The notes below the pieces were generated by a model. The model saw nothing but the letters and a program-made list of their open reading frames with translations. It was not told the origin of the DNA and made no database searches. Positions 17,001 to 24,470 of a stretch of DNA of 51,403 bases are shown one piece after another. Position 1 is the stretch's first letter. Every line of letters starts with the position of its first letter. A program made the translations under genes and the position numbers. The stretch spans positions 1-51,403 of the forward strand of contig JBHHUB010000004.1 of NCBI GenBank assembly GCA_046753625.1, written 5' to 3'. Origin of the DNA: JADFOB01 sp046753625 (GTDB taxonomy: Bacteria > Planctomycetota > Phycisphaerae > UBA1845).

Positions 17001-18439
17001 GCCGCGAGCTGTCCCGCGATAAGGTCGCCTACGGCAGCATCCTTCACGTCAAGGATGGGCAATCCGTTGTCAAAGGCACACTGATTTGCGAGTGGGATCC
17101 GCACTTGACGCCGATCCTCGCTGAGATCGCCGGGTTCGTTCGATTCCAGGATGTGGCCGAAGGGGAGACCGTTCGGATCGAGAAGGAGGGTGGAAGCACC
17201 CGCTTTGTCGTCGTCGAGCACAAGGGCGAGAAACACCCGCAGATCATCATCGAGGACAAAGCCGGCAACGTGCTCGATTACCATTACCTGCCGGCCAAGG
17301 CACGCATTGAGGTCTCTGAGGGGCAGGAGATTCTTCCGGGGATGTTGCTGGCTCGTCAGCCACGGGCGATGGGCGGTACGCAGGACATCACCGGCGGTTT
17401 GCCGCGGGTGACGGAGCTGTTTGAAGCCCGGCGTCCGAAAGAGCCGGCGGTTATGGCTGAGATATCGGGGACGGTCGAGATTCGCGCCGACAAGCGGCGC
17501 GGGAAGATGACCATCATCGTGGCGAGCGAAAGCGGGCTGGAGAAGGATCACCACGTGCCGCAGGACAAGCACTTGTTGGTGCATGCCGGCGACAAGGTGG
17601 AGGCGGGCGACCAGTTGATCGACGGACCCTTGATTCCGCACGACATACTGCGCATCAAGGGAGAAGAGGCCCTGCAGCAGTACCTGCTTTGGGAGATTCA
17701 GGCGGTCTACCGCAGCCAGAACGTGGGTATTTCGGACAAGCACCTCGAGGTGATCATGTCGCAAATGCTCCGCAAGGTTAAGGTGGAGCAGCCCGGCGAT
17801 TCGCTCTTCCTGCCGGGCGAGGTGGTGGACAAATTCCGATTCAAGGCGGAAAACCAGCGGCTGGCTTCCGCGGTGATCATCACCAATGCCGGGGATACGA
17901 AATTGATTCCCGGGCTGGTGGTTTCCAAGGAAGAACTCGCGGCGGCCAACGAGGAGGCCGAGGAGGCCGGTGGCGAGCCCGCCCAGGGCAAGCGACCTCG
18001 ACCCGCCTCGGCTGGGACGCTGCTGCTGGGCATCACCAAGGCCAGCCTGTCCAGCGATTCGTTCATTTCGTCGGCTTCGTTCCAGGAGACGACGAAAGTC
18101 CTCACCGAGGCGTCCCTGGCGGGCACGCATGACCAGTTGCGAGGATTGAAAGAAAATGTCATACTGGGACACTTGATTCCGGCGGGAACCGGATTCAAGC
18201 GTTACCATCGGTTGCATGTAAAGCAGATTGGCGAGCCGATTCCGGTGGAGGTCGATCTGCCTGCGGACATGGCGCTGGATTCCCTCGCGGGGCTTGGATC
18301 GGGCGGACCGGGGTTTGCCCCGGAATCGATCACGGGACTCGGGAACCTAGCGACCGCGGTGGCGCCGCCTGCGGTGGGCGGAGGCGAAATGACTGAAGGT
18401 GATGGCGAGCGCCCGAGCGCGCTGAAGGACGATTCCTAA
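14006..18439 (+). CDS. rpoC: RNA polymerase beta' subunit
   Basis: 1477 residues from MQDNLYDRVNDYGQV; the frame is open further upstream over the GNAT gene, but family alignment and a GGGG ribosome site support 14006. The N-terminal zinc site (CACGKFKGTKHKG then CDRCG) is intact. The catalytic NADFDGDQ (residues 453-460) holds the three Mg-binding Asp. The bridge helix/trigger loop region (PIKANFREGLTVLEYFSSTHGARKG, in part) and the second Cys cluster (CGTIN...CEVPRGMCALC) are present. A Gly/Pro-rich tail of about 60 residues extends the C-terminus. Confidence 0.98.
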   Translation: MQDNLYDRVNDYGQVQISLASPNDIRSWSFGEVKKPETINYRTYRPEKDGLFCERIFGPEKDWECACGKFKGTKHKGIICDRCGVKVTHSRVRRKRMGHINLAAPVVHIWFFKAMPSRLGALLDIKTASLEKVIYFQDYVVVDPGDTPLKECQLLTEEEYRGALQAYGHSFNAMMGADAIKELLARIDLDQLSVALREELAKTGSKQREKDLAKRLKIVESLRGSPNMPSWMVLEVIPVIPPDLRPLVLLESGNFATSDLNDLYRRIINRNSRLKKLVDLNAPEVIIQNEKRMLQQAVDALFDNGRCRRPVLGSSNRPLKSMTDMIKGKQGRFRENLLGKRVDYSARSVIVVGPHLKLHQCGLPKKIALELYQPFIIRKLKDRGLADTIKSAKKMLERRDQAIWDILEEVIYQHPVMLNRAPTLHRMGIQAFEPVLVEGNAIRVHPLVCRGFNADFDGDQMAVHLPLSIEAQTEAHCLMLSTHNVFSPANGSPIVSPTQDIVMGVFYLTTDHVSPKVEENGTPCFADTFEALLAYEHKRIAIHDRIRVRIDNERIVDDLKTAIGDVPANKRILTTVGRVIFNDALVDGMPFYNCSISQKGLVRVIDDCFKLLGRSKTIDILDDIKDLGFRHSTLAGLSFGVTDMRIPRKKAGIVDAAQRAVDAIQSAFDDGSLTQLERYNQVIDKWIHARELVTNAMMAELKVDFRNENNEYNDEGDPGARPYLNPIYLMTESGARGSIDQIRQLAGMRALMAKPSGEIIETPIKANFREGLTVLEYFSSTHGARKGLADTALKTADSGYLTRKLADVAQNVIINTVDCGTINGVTKETAYRGEEVDIALRESIIGRVARDDIRNPITDQPIVSENEIITEDVAARIEALGLDKIRVRSPLTCEVPRGMCALCYGMDMSTGRLVEEGMAVGIIAAQSIGEPGTQLTMRTFHTGGVAQKAAIEHSLKSSYRGVIRFQGLNCVNVKDEQDGTEQLVALKRSGEVLVVDDKGRELSRDKVAYGSILHVKDGQSVVKGTLICEWDPHLTPILAEIAGFVRFQDVAEGETVRIEKEGGSTRFVVVEHKGEKHPQIIIEDKAGNVLDYHYLPAKARIEVSEGQEILPGMLLARQPRAMGGTQDITGGLPRVTELFEARRPKEPAVMAEISGTVEIRADKRRGKMTIIVASESGLEKDHHVPQDKHLLVHAGDKVEAGDQLIDGPLIPHDILRIKGEEALQQYLLWEIQAVYRSQNVGISDKHLEVIMSQMLRKVKVEQPGDSLFLPGEVVDKFRFKAENQRLASAVIITNAGDTKLIPGLVVSKEELAAANEEAEEAGGEPAQGKRPRPASAGTLLLGITKASLSSDSFISSASFQETTKVLTEASLAGTHDQLRGLKENVILGHLIPAGTGFKRYHRLHVKQIGEPIPVEVDLPADMALDSLAGLGSGGPGFAPESITGLGNLATAVAPPAVGGGEMTEGDGERPSALKDDS

Positions 18440-18483
18440 CCGGTAGGCATGGTGCCTGCCCCAATACCCCGTAAGGGACTTGT

Positions 18484-18873
18484 ATGCCCACGATCAATCA
18501 ATTGGTCCGTTTTGGACGCAAGAAAGTCGTCAAGAAATCGAAGGTGCGTGATTTGGATCAGTGCCCTCACCGGCGAGCGGTCTGCCTGCTGGTCAAGACG
18601 CAAACGCCGAAAAAGCCGAATTCCGCGCTGCGGAAGGTCGCCCGTGTTCGGTTGACCAACGGCAAGGAGGTCACCGCGTACATCCCAGGGATCGACCACA
18701 ACCTGCAGGAGCACTCGATCGTCTTGATTCGCGGTGGTCGTGTGCGTGATCTTCCCGGTGTTCGCTACCACATTATTCGCGGGGCTTTGGATACCGCGGG
18801 CGTGGAAGGCGACAAGGAGGGGCGCCCCCGCAACCAGAGTCGGAGCAAGTACGGCGTTAAGCGGCGAAAATAG
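18484..18873 (+). CDS. rpsL: 30S ribosomal protein S12
   Basis: 129 residues. It carries the decoding-centre loops TPKKPNSALRK (K43 kept) and GGRVRDLPGVRYH. At the position of Lys88 in E. coli numbering (Met counted) there is Arg (codon 18745-18747); K88R is a known streptomycin-resistance change in other bacteria. The C-terminal region has a few extra residues (GDKEGRPRNQS) before SKYGVK. It starts the str part of the block and is separated from rpsG by bioY. Confidence 0.98.
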   Translation: MPTINQLVRFGRKKVVKKSKVRDLDQCPHRRAVCLLVKTQTPKKPNSALRKVARVRLTNGKEVTAYIPGIDHNLQEHSIVLIRGGRVRDLPGVRYHIIRGALDTAGVEGDKEGRPRNQSRSKYGVKRRK

Positions 18874-18927
18874 ACTCCTTGGAGGGGCTTGGTTTTCGGC
18901 GGCGGGCCGGCCATACCGGGACGGATC

Positions 18928-19578
18928 ATGCGACGCGAGAAGCACAACGCAGCCACGAGCGACGCCGACGCACGAAACGGGTCCGTTTGCGCACTGGCGG
19001 TTTGTACGCCGGTCGCCCGCCGGTCTGCAGTGTGGACACCGGCGACCCCTATGGCGCGGCTGGCACGCGTGTTGTTCCAGGTACTAGGCGGCTTGGTGTT
19101 GCTCTCGTTGGCCGCGCAGGTTCGCGTCCCGATTCCGGGCACGGATGTGCCGGGGACGTTGCAGCTTCTGGCGGTCCTGCTGCTAGGGCTGGGGTTGAAC
19201 CGCGAGGTTGCGGTCGGCTCCGTTGCGCTTTACCTTTTTTCCGGCGGGCTTGGATTCGGCGTTTTCGCACCGGGTTCGGCGGGATTGTTGGGACCGACGG
19301 GCGGCTACCTGGTCGGATTCGCGATAGCGGTGTTGTTGATTGGAACATTACGTGGGTCTTGCGTTGCCCCTCTTTGGCGACTTTGGCTTGCGGGGTTGGC
19401 CGGTGCGGGCGTTGTCCTGGGCTGCGGTGTTGTGGGGCGGTTGTTTTGGCTGGGAGATTGGTCGTGGGCGGTTGCGACGGGGCTGGTTCCGTTTGTGCTG
19501 AAGGCGTTGGTTGAGGTATCGCTTGCGGTGACGCTGGTGGCGTTTTGGCGCGGCGTGCCGGGTCGGCCGGCGAACTAA
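18928..19578 (+). CDS. bioY: BioY-type biotin transporter S component
   Basis: About 216 residues with six likely membrane segments. BioY features are VRVPIPGTDVPGTLQLLAVL near the first helix and the GPTGGYLVGF loop. BioY binds biotin at the membrane and works alone or with the ECF energising subunits (BioM/BioN); none of these is in the window. The start at 18928 has GGGACGGA upstream; the next ATG at 19051 would remove a charged 41-residue head and is a real alternative, as is a TTG at 18889. Its place between rpsL and rpsG is unusual and no biotin-related box is visible. Confidence 0.85.
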   Translation: MRREKHNAATSDADARNGSVCALAVCTPVARRSAVWTPATPMARLARVLFQVLGGLVLLSLAAQVRVPIPGTDVPGTLQLLAVLLLGLGLNREVAVGSVALYLFSGGLGFGVFAPGSAGLLGPTGGYLVGFAIAVLLIGTLRGSCVAPLWRLWLAGLAGAGVVLGCGVVGRLFWLGDWSWAVATGLVPFVLKALVEVSLAVTLVAFWRGVPGRPAN

Positions 19579-19650
19579 CCACATACCGGTGTTTGGCGGC
19601 GCGGCCGATGGGGGCTGCCCGCGTGAAAGAGAATTGGAAAGCTTGGTTTC

Positions 19651-20127
19651 ATGGGTTACAAACGATTCACACAGTCGGCGGCACAACTTTGCCCGGACAC
19701 ACGTTTTGAAAGTCTTCTTGTTGCGAAGTTCATCAACGGCATCATGCTTGACGGGAAAAAGAGCGTCGCGACGCGCGCGTTCTACGGCGCGATGGACATC
19801 ATCGAAAAACGCATCAAGGATGTCAGCCCGCTGGAGGTGTTCGAGACGGCCGTGAGCAATGCCAAGCCCAACGTCGAGGTGCGGTCCAAGCGCGTCGGCG
19901 GAAGCAACTATCAGGTGCCGATGCCCGTGAACCGCAAGCGTCAGCAGTCGCTCGCGTTCCGCTGGCTTCGCGAGGCGGCGCGAGCCAAGTCGGGAAAACC
20001 GCTTTCGCACAGGTTGGCGGCTGAGTTTATCGACGCGTACAAGGGGGAGGGTACCGCGGTGACTACCCGGGAGAATGTGCATCGTATGGCTGAGGCAAAC
20101 AAGGCCTTCGCCCATTTTGCCTGGTAA
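19651..20127 (+). CDS. rpsG: 30S ribosomal protein S7
   Basis: 158 residues, with the family stretches VAKFINGIMLDGKKSVA and VRSKRVGGSNYQVP and the C-terminal helical part ending AHFAW. S7 nucleates the 30S head and contacts the E-site tRNA. A strong intrinsic terminator follows 26 bases after the stop, so this ends the transcription unit that includes rpoC, rpsL and bioY. Confidence 0.98.
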   Translation: MGYKRFTQSAAQLCPDTRFESLLVAKFINGIMLDGKKSVATRAFYGAMDIIEKRIKDVSPLEVFETAVSNAKPNVEVRSKRVGGSNYQVPMPVNRKRQQSLAFRWLREAARAKSGKPLSHRLAAEFIDAYKGEGTAVTTRENVHRMAEANKAFAHFAW

Positions 20128-20153
20128 TCGCGCATCATTACAAACGTCCTGTC

Positions 20154-20188
20154 GAGCCCATCCCCCAAGAGGATGGGCTCGTTTTTTT
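20154..20188 (+). terminator. Rho-independent terminator after rpsG
   Basis: A perfect 10-bp stem, GAGCCCATCC (20154-20163) with GGATGGGCTC (20171-20180), around a 7-base loop, followed after one base by seven T (20182-20188). This is one of the two clearest terminators in the window. It separates EF-G from rpsL-rpsG. Confidence 0.93.
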
Positions 20189-20238
20189 GAGTTTTCCGTC
20201 CGGCGATCTTTTGGGGGGCGCCGGGGGATCTTGAGCCC

Positions 20239-22308
20239 ATGGGAATCGATCTCGCCACAGTTCGCAACATCGGCATCGCCGCGCACATAGATGCTGGAAA
20301 GACAACGACCACCGAGCGTATGTTGTTTTACACCGGCAAGACCCACCGGATGGGCCAGGTCGACGACGGCACCACCACCACCGACTTCGATGAGCAGGAG
20401 CAAAAGCGCGGCATCACCATCTACTCCGCGGCAGTAAGCTGCCCCTGGAACGGGCACACGATCAACCTGATCGATACGCCGGGCCACGTGGATTTTACGG
20501 CCGAGGTGGAGCGATCGCTGCGCGTGCTCGATGGCGTCGTGGCCGTGTTCTCTGCGAAAGAAGGGGTCGAGGCCCAATCGGAAACGGTGTGGCGCCAGGC
20601 CGATCGCTACGAAGTGCCCCGGATTTGCTTCGTAAACAAGATGGACCGGATCGGTGCCGATTTCCAGGCGACCGTCAAGGCGATTGAGACGCGGCTGGGT
20701 GCCAATCCCTTGATTGTTCAGTGGCCGATCGGGGCCGAGGATGACTTTGTCGGTCTGATTGACCTGATTGAGATGAAGGCTGTGTACTACGGTTCGGACG
20801 GTATGGGGGCGACATTTGAGGAAAAGCCCATTCCGGATCACCTGGCCGATACGGCTTCGCATTGGCGCAGGATGCTGCTGGAACGTATTGCCGAGTCGTC
20901 GGAGGCGTTGTTGGATCAGTACCTCGGTGATGGGGATTTGCCGTCCGACGCGGTTCGGTCGGCGATCCGAAAGGCGACCATCGCCCGCGAGCTGACGCCG
21001 GTGATCTGCGGCAGCGCGTTGCGCTATATCGGCGTCCAGCGCATGCTCGATGCGGTCTGCAGTTTTCTTCCCAGTCCTCTGGACCTCCCGCCGGTCGCTG
21101 CGCTGGACGGCAAGAAGAAGGGCGTCGAAAGGCGGCTTCCGTGCGATCCTACCGGGCCCCTGGCGGCGATGGTGTTTAAGATCGTCGCCGAAAAACCGGT
21201 TGACCTGTTCTACCTCCGAATCTACTCGGGCACCCTCAAGCCCAACATGCGCCTGTTCAACGCCAACACGGGGGGCAAGGAGAACATCTCCCGCGTCTAC
21301 CGCATGTTCGCCAAGCGGCGGGACCAGTTGGATGAGGCGGTGGCTGGGGACATTGTCGCCGTGATCGGTCCGAAGGCGGTCCTGACCGGTCACACGCTCT
21401 GCGATGCGCGCGACCCGGTGATTCTCGAGGAAATCGACTTTCCCGACACCGTGCTCGCCATTTCGGTCGAGCCGAAATCATCCAAGGATCGCGACAAGCT
21501 GCTGGAGGCTTTACGGGCGTTGGAGCGGCAGGATCCGACGGTTTCGGTGACGATCAACGAGGAGACGGGGCAAACGCTCATCGCGGGCATGGGCGAACTC
21601 CACCTGGAAATCGTGATTCAACGGCTGCAATCAGCCATGAACGTGGATGTGCTGGTGGGCAAACCCCGCGTGTCGTACCGGGAAAGCGTGTCCGGCGTGG
21701 GCGAGGGGGAAGCCACGTTCGCCCGGCAGATCGGCGGCAACGACCATTTCGCGTGGGTCAAGCTGCGGATCGAGCACCTTGAGCATGGTTCGGACAGTCC
21801 CGGATTTGAAATAGGCTCCCGGTTGTCGCCCGATGCGGTTGATCCGCGCTTTCTGGCGGCCATGGAAACCGGCATCCGCGACGCGGCGCAGAGTGGCATT
21901 TTGGGTGGGTATCCAGTTATTGACTGGAAGACCAGCATTCTTGATGCGCGCCAGCACGACCAGCATAGTACTGAGATTGCCTTCGAAAATGCGGCCAGAA
22001 TCGCGTTTTATGAGGCCATGCGGGCCGCGCAGCCCGTGTTGCTGCAGCCGATCATGGATGTGGAGGTCGTCACGTCGCAGGAATACCTCGGGCCGATTAT
22101 CGCCGATTTGAACAGCCGAAAGGCCACTGTGCGCGATACGCAGATTCGCGGCTCTGATCGAGTCATTCTGGCGGATGTGCCCCTGGCCGACATGTTCGGG
22201 TACGTCACGAAGCTGAGGAGCTTGTCGCAAGGGCGTGCGACGTCGGCGATGACGCCGTCTCACTACGCCCGGGTTCCGGACGAAGCCGCCAAGGCGCTGG
22301 TGGGGTGA
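20239..22308 (+). CDS. fusA: Elongation factor G, EFG2-like lineage
   Basis: 689 residues with the G domain (AHIDAGKT at 15-22, DTPGHVDF, NKMD), domain II and domains III-V. Several features resemble the spdEFG2/mitochondrial EFG2 lineage more than ordinary translocase EF-G: VDDGTTTTDF, YLPSP-like FLPSPLDL, RIYSGTLKPNM, and a domain IV loop reading ARQIGGNDHFAWV (about 495-507) where classical EF-G has SGGRGQYGHV. The domain IV tip keeps His (ARQHDQHST, about 573-581). EFG2 in mitochondria and spirochaetes serves mainly in ribosome recycling, so whether this protein translocates is open. It has its own unit, between a terminator and the S10 promoter. Confidence 0.93.
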   Translation: MGIDLATVRNIGIAAHIDAGKTTTTERMLFYTGKTHRMGQVDDGTTTTDFDEQEQKRGITIYSAAVSCPWNGHTINLIDTPGHVDFTAEVERSLRVLDGVVAVFSAKEGVEAQSETVWRQADRYEVPRICFVNKMDRIGADFQATVKAIETRLGANPLIVQWPIGAEDDFVGLIDLIEMKAVYYGSDGMGATFEEKPIPDHLADTASHWRRMLLERIAESSEALLDQYLGDGDLPSDAVRSAIRKATIARELTPVICGSALRYIGVQRMLDAVCSFLPSPLDLPPVAALDGKKKGVERRLPCDPTGPLAAMVFKIVAEKPVDLFYLRIYSGTLKPNMRLFNANTGGKENISRVYRMFAKRRDQLDEAVAGDIVAVIGPKAVLTGHTLCDARDPVILEEIDFPDTVLAISVEPKSSKDRDKLLEALRALERQDPTVSVTINEETGQTLIAGMGELHLEIVIQRLQSAMNVDVLVGKPRVSYRESVSGVGEGEATFARQIGGNDHFAWVKLRIEHLEHGSDSPGFEIGSRLSPDAVDPRFLAAMETGIRDAAQSGILGGYPVIDWKTSILDARQHDQHSTEIAFENAARIAFYEAMRAAQPVLLQPIMDVEVVTSQEYLGPIIADLNSRKATVRDTQIRGSDRVILADVPLADMFGYVTKLRSLSQGRATSAMTPSHYARVPDEAAKALVG

Positions 22309-22310
22309 TG

Positions 22311-22447
22311 GCCTGTTGCAGAGCTGGTTCTCCGGGTGGCGCCGGCTTCCAGGCCGCGAACACGCCCGGTAGGGCCTGTCCCGATGGCCCAGGGCTGACA
22401 GAATCACCGGGAAACAAGCCGCTACCACACTTTTTCAACAGGCTGAG
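22311..22447 (+). repeat. About 135-bp dispersed element, family E, copy 1
   Basis: It starts 3 bases after the EF-G stop. The ends form an inverted repeat, GCCTGTTG (22311-22318) and CAACAGGC (22436-22443). The interior shares CTGGTTCTC, GGCGCCGGCTTCCAG, CTGTCC and GTCAGAATCACCG, in the same order, with the minus strand of 38546-38688. It contains no reading frame of note. Confidence 0.75.
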
Positions 22448-22508
22448 ACGTTGGGTTGGGATTGGTGGCCGGGTTTTGCAAATGCACGAAGATTCTTGGA
22501 AACGGTGG

Positions 22509-22536
22509 TTGACAGCCTCGTAGGGGTGTTTATCCT
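22509..22536 (+). promoter_or_regulatory. Candidate promoter of the S10-spc-alpha cluster
   Basis: A perfect TTGACA (22509-22514), a 16-base spacer and TATCCT (22531-22536). The layout closely matches the promoter at 3241-3268. An inverted repeat, CGTAGG (22519-22524) with CCTACG (22534-22539), overlaps the spacer and -10 and could be an operator. Confidence 0.55.
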
Positions 22537-22616
22537 ACGTGGCCCGGCGGTGTTCGGCGGGAGCTTGTGCTACAGGATGATTCGACCCGGAAACGTTAGA
22601 TTGGGGCAAGGCTGGC

Positions 22617-22922
22617 TTGGCTGCGAGAATACGAATTAGGATGGAGGCGTACGACTCGGCCTCTCTGGATGCGTCGGCGAAGGAGATAGTCGAGCAGGCC
22701 AAGCGGACCAGCGCCAAGGTCCATGGGCCTATTCCGCTGCCTACGCGCGTTGAGCGGTATACCGTGCTACGTGGGCCCCACATTGATAAGAAGTCGCGTG
22801 AACAGTTTGAGATGCGAACGCATAAGCGGATCATCGACATCAGTGAGCCCACGGCGCGCACCGTCGAAGCGATCAATCGTATTCAAGTTCCCGCCGGTGT
22901 GTTTGTGAAGATCAAGACCTAG
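22617..22922 (+). CDS. rpsJ: 30S ribosomal protein S10
   Basis: 101 residues from a TTG start at 22617, giving (M)AARIRIRMEAYDS, which matches the family N-terminus RIRIRLKAFDH; the ATG at residue 9 would cut the conserved first strand. The loop PIPLPTRVERYTVLRGPHIDKK and RTHKRIIDI are typical. S10 is also NusE, a partner of NusG in antitermination. It opens the S10 cluster. Confidence 0.96.
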   Translation: MAARIRIRMEAYDSASLDASAKEIVEQAKRTSAKVHGPIPLPTRVERYTVLRGPHIDKKSREQFEMRTHKRIIDISEPTARTVEAINRIQVPAGVFVKIKT

Positions 22923-22977
22923 AGATCGCGGTGTCGGCCGTCCTCGGTGCTTCGTCAGGTGTTTCTCTGGCGATCAG

Positions 22978-23041
22978 GCCGAAGGCAGAGCCGGTGCCTG
23001 CATCGGCGCGGTTGTTCTTTTTTTCCATCGAAAAAGCCGCG
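22978..23041 (+). promoter_or_regulatory. Terminator-like hairpin with competing fold between rpsJ and rplC
   Basis: GCCGAAGGCA (22978-22987) can pair with TGCCT (22995-22999) and, past a 3-base bulge, TCGGC (23003-23007). Ten bases later comes a run of seven T (23018-23024). An alternative stem pairs CGCGG (23007-23011) with CCGCG (23037-23041) and part of the T run with AAAAA (23031-23035), which would hide the T tract. This looks like an attenuator, but the distance from hairpin to T run is longer than in a classical terminator. Confidence 0.4.
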
Positions 23042-23112
23042 TGAGCCCAATCGCGCGGGTATAGATTTGGATGACCGACCCCGGCTGGGTCGGCGGTATG
23101 AGGTTTGGTGGT

Positions 23113-23793
23113 ATGAGACCTGGAATCCTGGGACGCAAGATCGGCATGACCCGGATCATCGGCGAGAATGGTCGTACTGAGCCCGTTACGATTGTCAAAG
23201 CCGGTCCGTGCGTCGTGCTTCAGGTTAAGACCAAAGATCGTGACGGCTACGATGCGGTTCAGCTAGGATTCGAGGATGCCCGGCCGCACCGATCCACGGT
23301 TCCCATGATCGACCACTGTGCCAAAGCTGGGGCCGGCCCCAAGCGGGTTCTTCGCGAGTTGCGTTTGGACTCGCCGTCCACGCTGGCTCAGGGCGATGTC
23401 CTTACGGTTGAGCAGTTTACCGAAGCCAACGTGGGCTACCTGGACGTGGTTGGGACGACGAAGGGGGCTGGGTTCGCGGGGGTCATGAAGCGCCACGGCT
23501 TCGGCGGCAAGGAGGCTTCCCACGGCGTGGAGCGCAAGCATCGTTCCGGCGGTAGCATCGGCGGCCATTCCAATACGGGTACGGGGCGCGGCATCAAGAA
23601 GGGCAAGAAGATGGCCGGGCACATGGGCTGTGATCGATCCACGGTCAGCTCATTGCGTTTGCTGAAGGTGGATCCGGCCAACGACTTGATGTTGGTTCGG
23701 GGTAGTGTGGCCGGGCCGAACGGTTCGTTGTTGCTGCTGCGTCAGTCTAAGAAAAAAGGCCAGGCTCCAGGAGCAGGCTCGGATAGCAAGTAA
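23113..23793 (+). CDS. rplC: 50S ribosomal protein L3
   Basis: 226 residues from MRPGILGRKIGMTRI, chosen over in-frame starts at 23071 and 23098 because the family begins with this stretch. The middle has KGAGFAGVMKRHGFGG and the tip loop GSIGGHSNTGTGRGIKKGKKMAGHMG reaching toward the peptidyl transferase centre. The short C-terminal tail is Lys/Gly-rich. Confidence 0.97.
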   Translation: MRPGILGRKIGMTRIIGENGRTEPVTIVKAGPCVVLQVKTKDRDGYDAVQLGFEDARPHRSTVPMIDHCAKAGAGPKRVLRELRLDSPSTLAQGDVLTVEQFTEANVGYLDVVGTTKGAGFAGVMKRHGFGGKEASHGVERKHRSGGSIGGHSNTGTGRGIKKGKKMAGHMGCDRSTVSSLRLLKVDPANDLMLVRGSVAGPNGSLLLLRQSKKKGQAPGAGSDSK

Positions 23794-23805
23794 GGTTGGC
23801 TTTCG

Positions 23806-24468
23806 ATGATCTCCGTTCCTCTTTTTGACATGCAGGGCAACGCCAAGGGCGAGTTGGCGATCGATCCCGCTTGCCTGGGCGGTCGGGTTCGCCCCCGGTT
23901 GATCAAGCAGGCGATCGTTGCGTATCAGGACCACCTTCGCCAGGACAGCGCCCGCACGAAGGGGCGTGCCGATGTGATCGGCTCGACGCGCAAGCTTTAT
24001 CGTCAGAAGGGGACGGGCAACGCCCGCGTGGGCAACATTCGCACGCCGGTCCGCCGGGGCGGCGGCCGCACTTTTTCCAAACGGGGTCCGCGTGCGTTGA
24101 AGGGGCTGCCCAAGAAGATGAAGCGCATGGCGCGAGACAGTGCGATTCTGGCCAAGCTCAACGCTCAGGAAGTCTTGGTTATCGAGGAATGGAACTGTGC
24201 CGAGCCCAAGACCAAGCCGTTCGCGGCGATGCTGAAGGCGGTGGGGGCTGAGAAGGGTTGCCTGATCGCGCTGGGGCAGCAAGACGACAACGTCTATCGA
24301 TCCTGCCGGAATCTGATGAATACGGAAATCCGAACGGTCGAACAGCTCAATGCTTATGAGGTGATGCGGCGGCCCAAGCTGGTCTTGGGGAAATCCGCTT
24401 TTGATCGGCTTTGTGTAGGGAAAGCGGACGTCGTCGAAGACGGCTCGGCTGGGGCGGTGGACCGGTAG
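23806..24468 (+). CDS. rplD: 50S ribosomal protein L4
   Basis: 220 residues. The extended exit-tunnel loop (STRKLYRQKGTGNARVG and RRGGGRTFSKRGPR) is present, then the Rossmann-like C-terminal half. In gammaproteobacteria L4 represses the S10 operon through its leader; the structure between rpsJ and rplC could be a related control point, which is an inference. It overlaps nothing; rplW starts 3 bases after the stop. Confidence 0.97.
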   Translation: MISVPLFDMQGNAKGELAIDPACLGGRVRPRLIKQAIVAYQDHLRQDSARTKGRADVIGSTRKLYRQKGTGNARVGNIRTPVRRGGGRTFSKRGPRALKGLPKKMKRMARDSAILAKLNAQEVLVIEEWNCAEPKTKPFAAMLKAVGAEKGCLIALGQQDDNVYRSCRNLMNTEIRTVEQLNAYEVMRRPKLVLGKSAFDRLCVGKADVVEDGSAGAVDR

Positions 24469-24470
24469 CG

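Larger units (their letters stand above)
22309..22616. other. EF-G to rpsJ spacer with repeat and promoter
   Basis: No gene is supported. It contains a family E repeat element (22311-22447) and a candidate promoter (22509-22536) for the S10-spc-alpha cluster. Confidence 0.6.

Noticed and set aside
14783..18217. Very long open frame antisense to rpoC (over 1100 codons), and similar frames antisense to rpoB (10332-12728), fusA and tuf
   Set aside because: They lie opposite strongly conserved genes, have Arg/His/Leu-rich wrong-frame composition, no family similarity and no ribosome sites. Long antisense frames are expected in GC-rich coding DNA.
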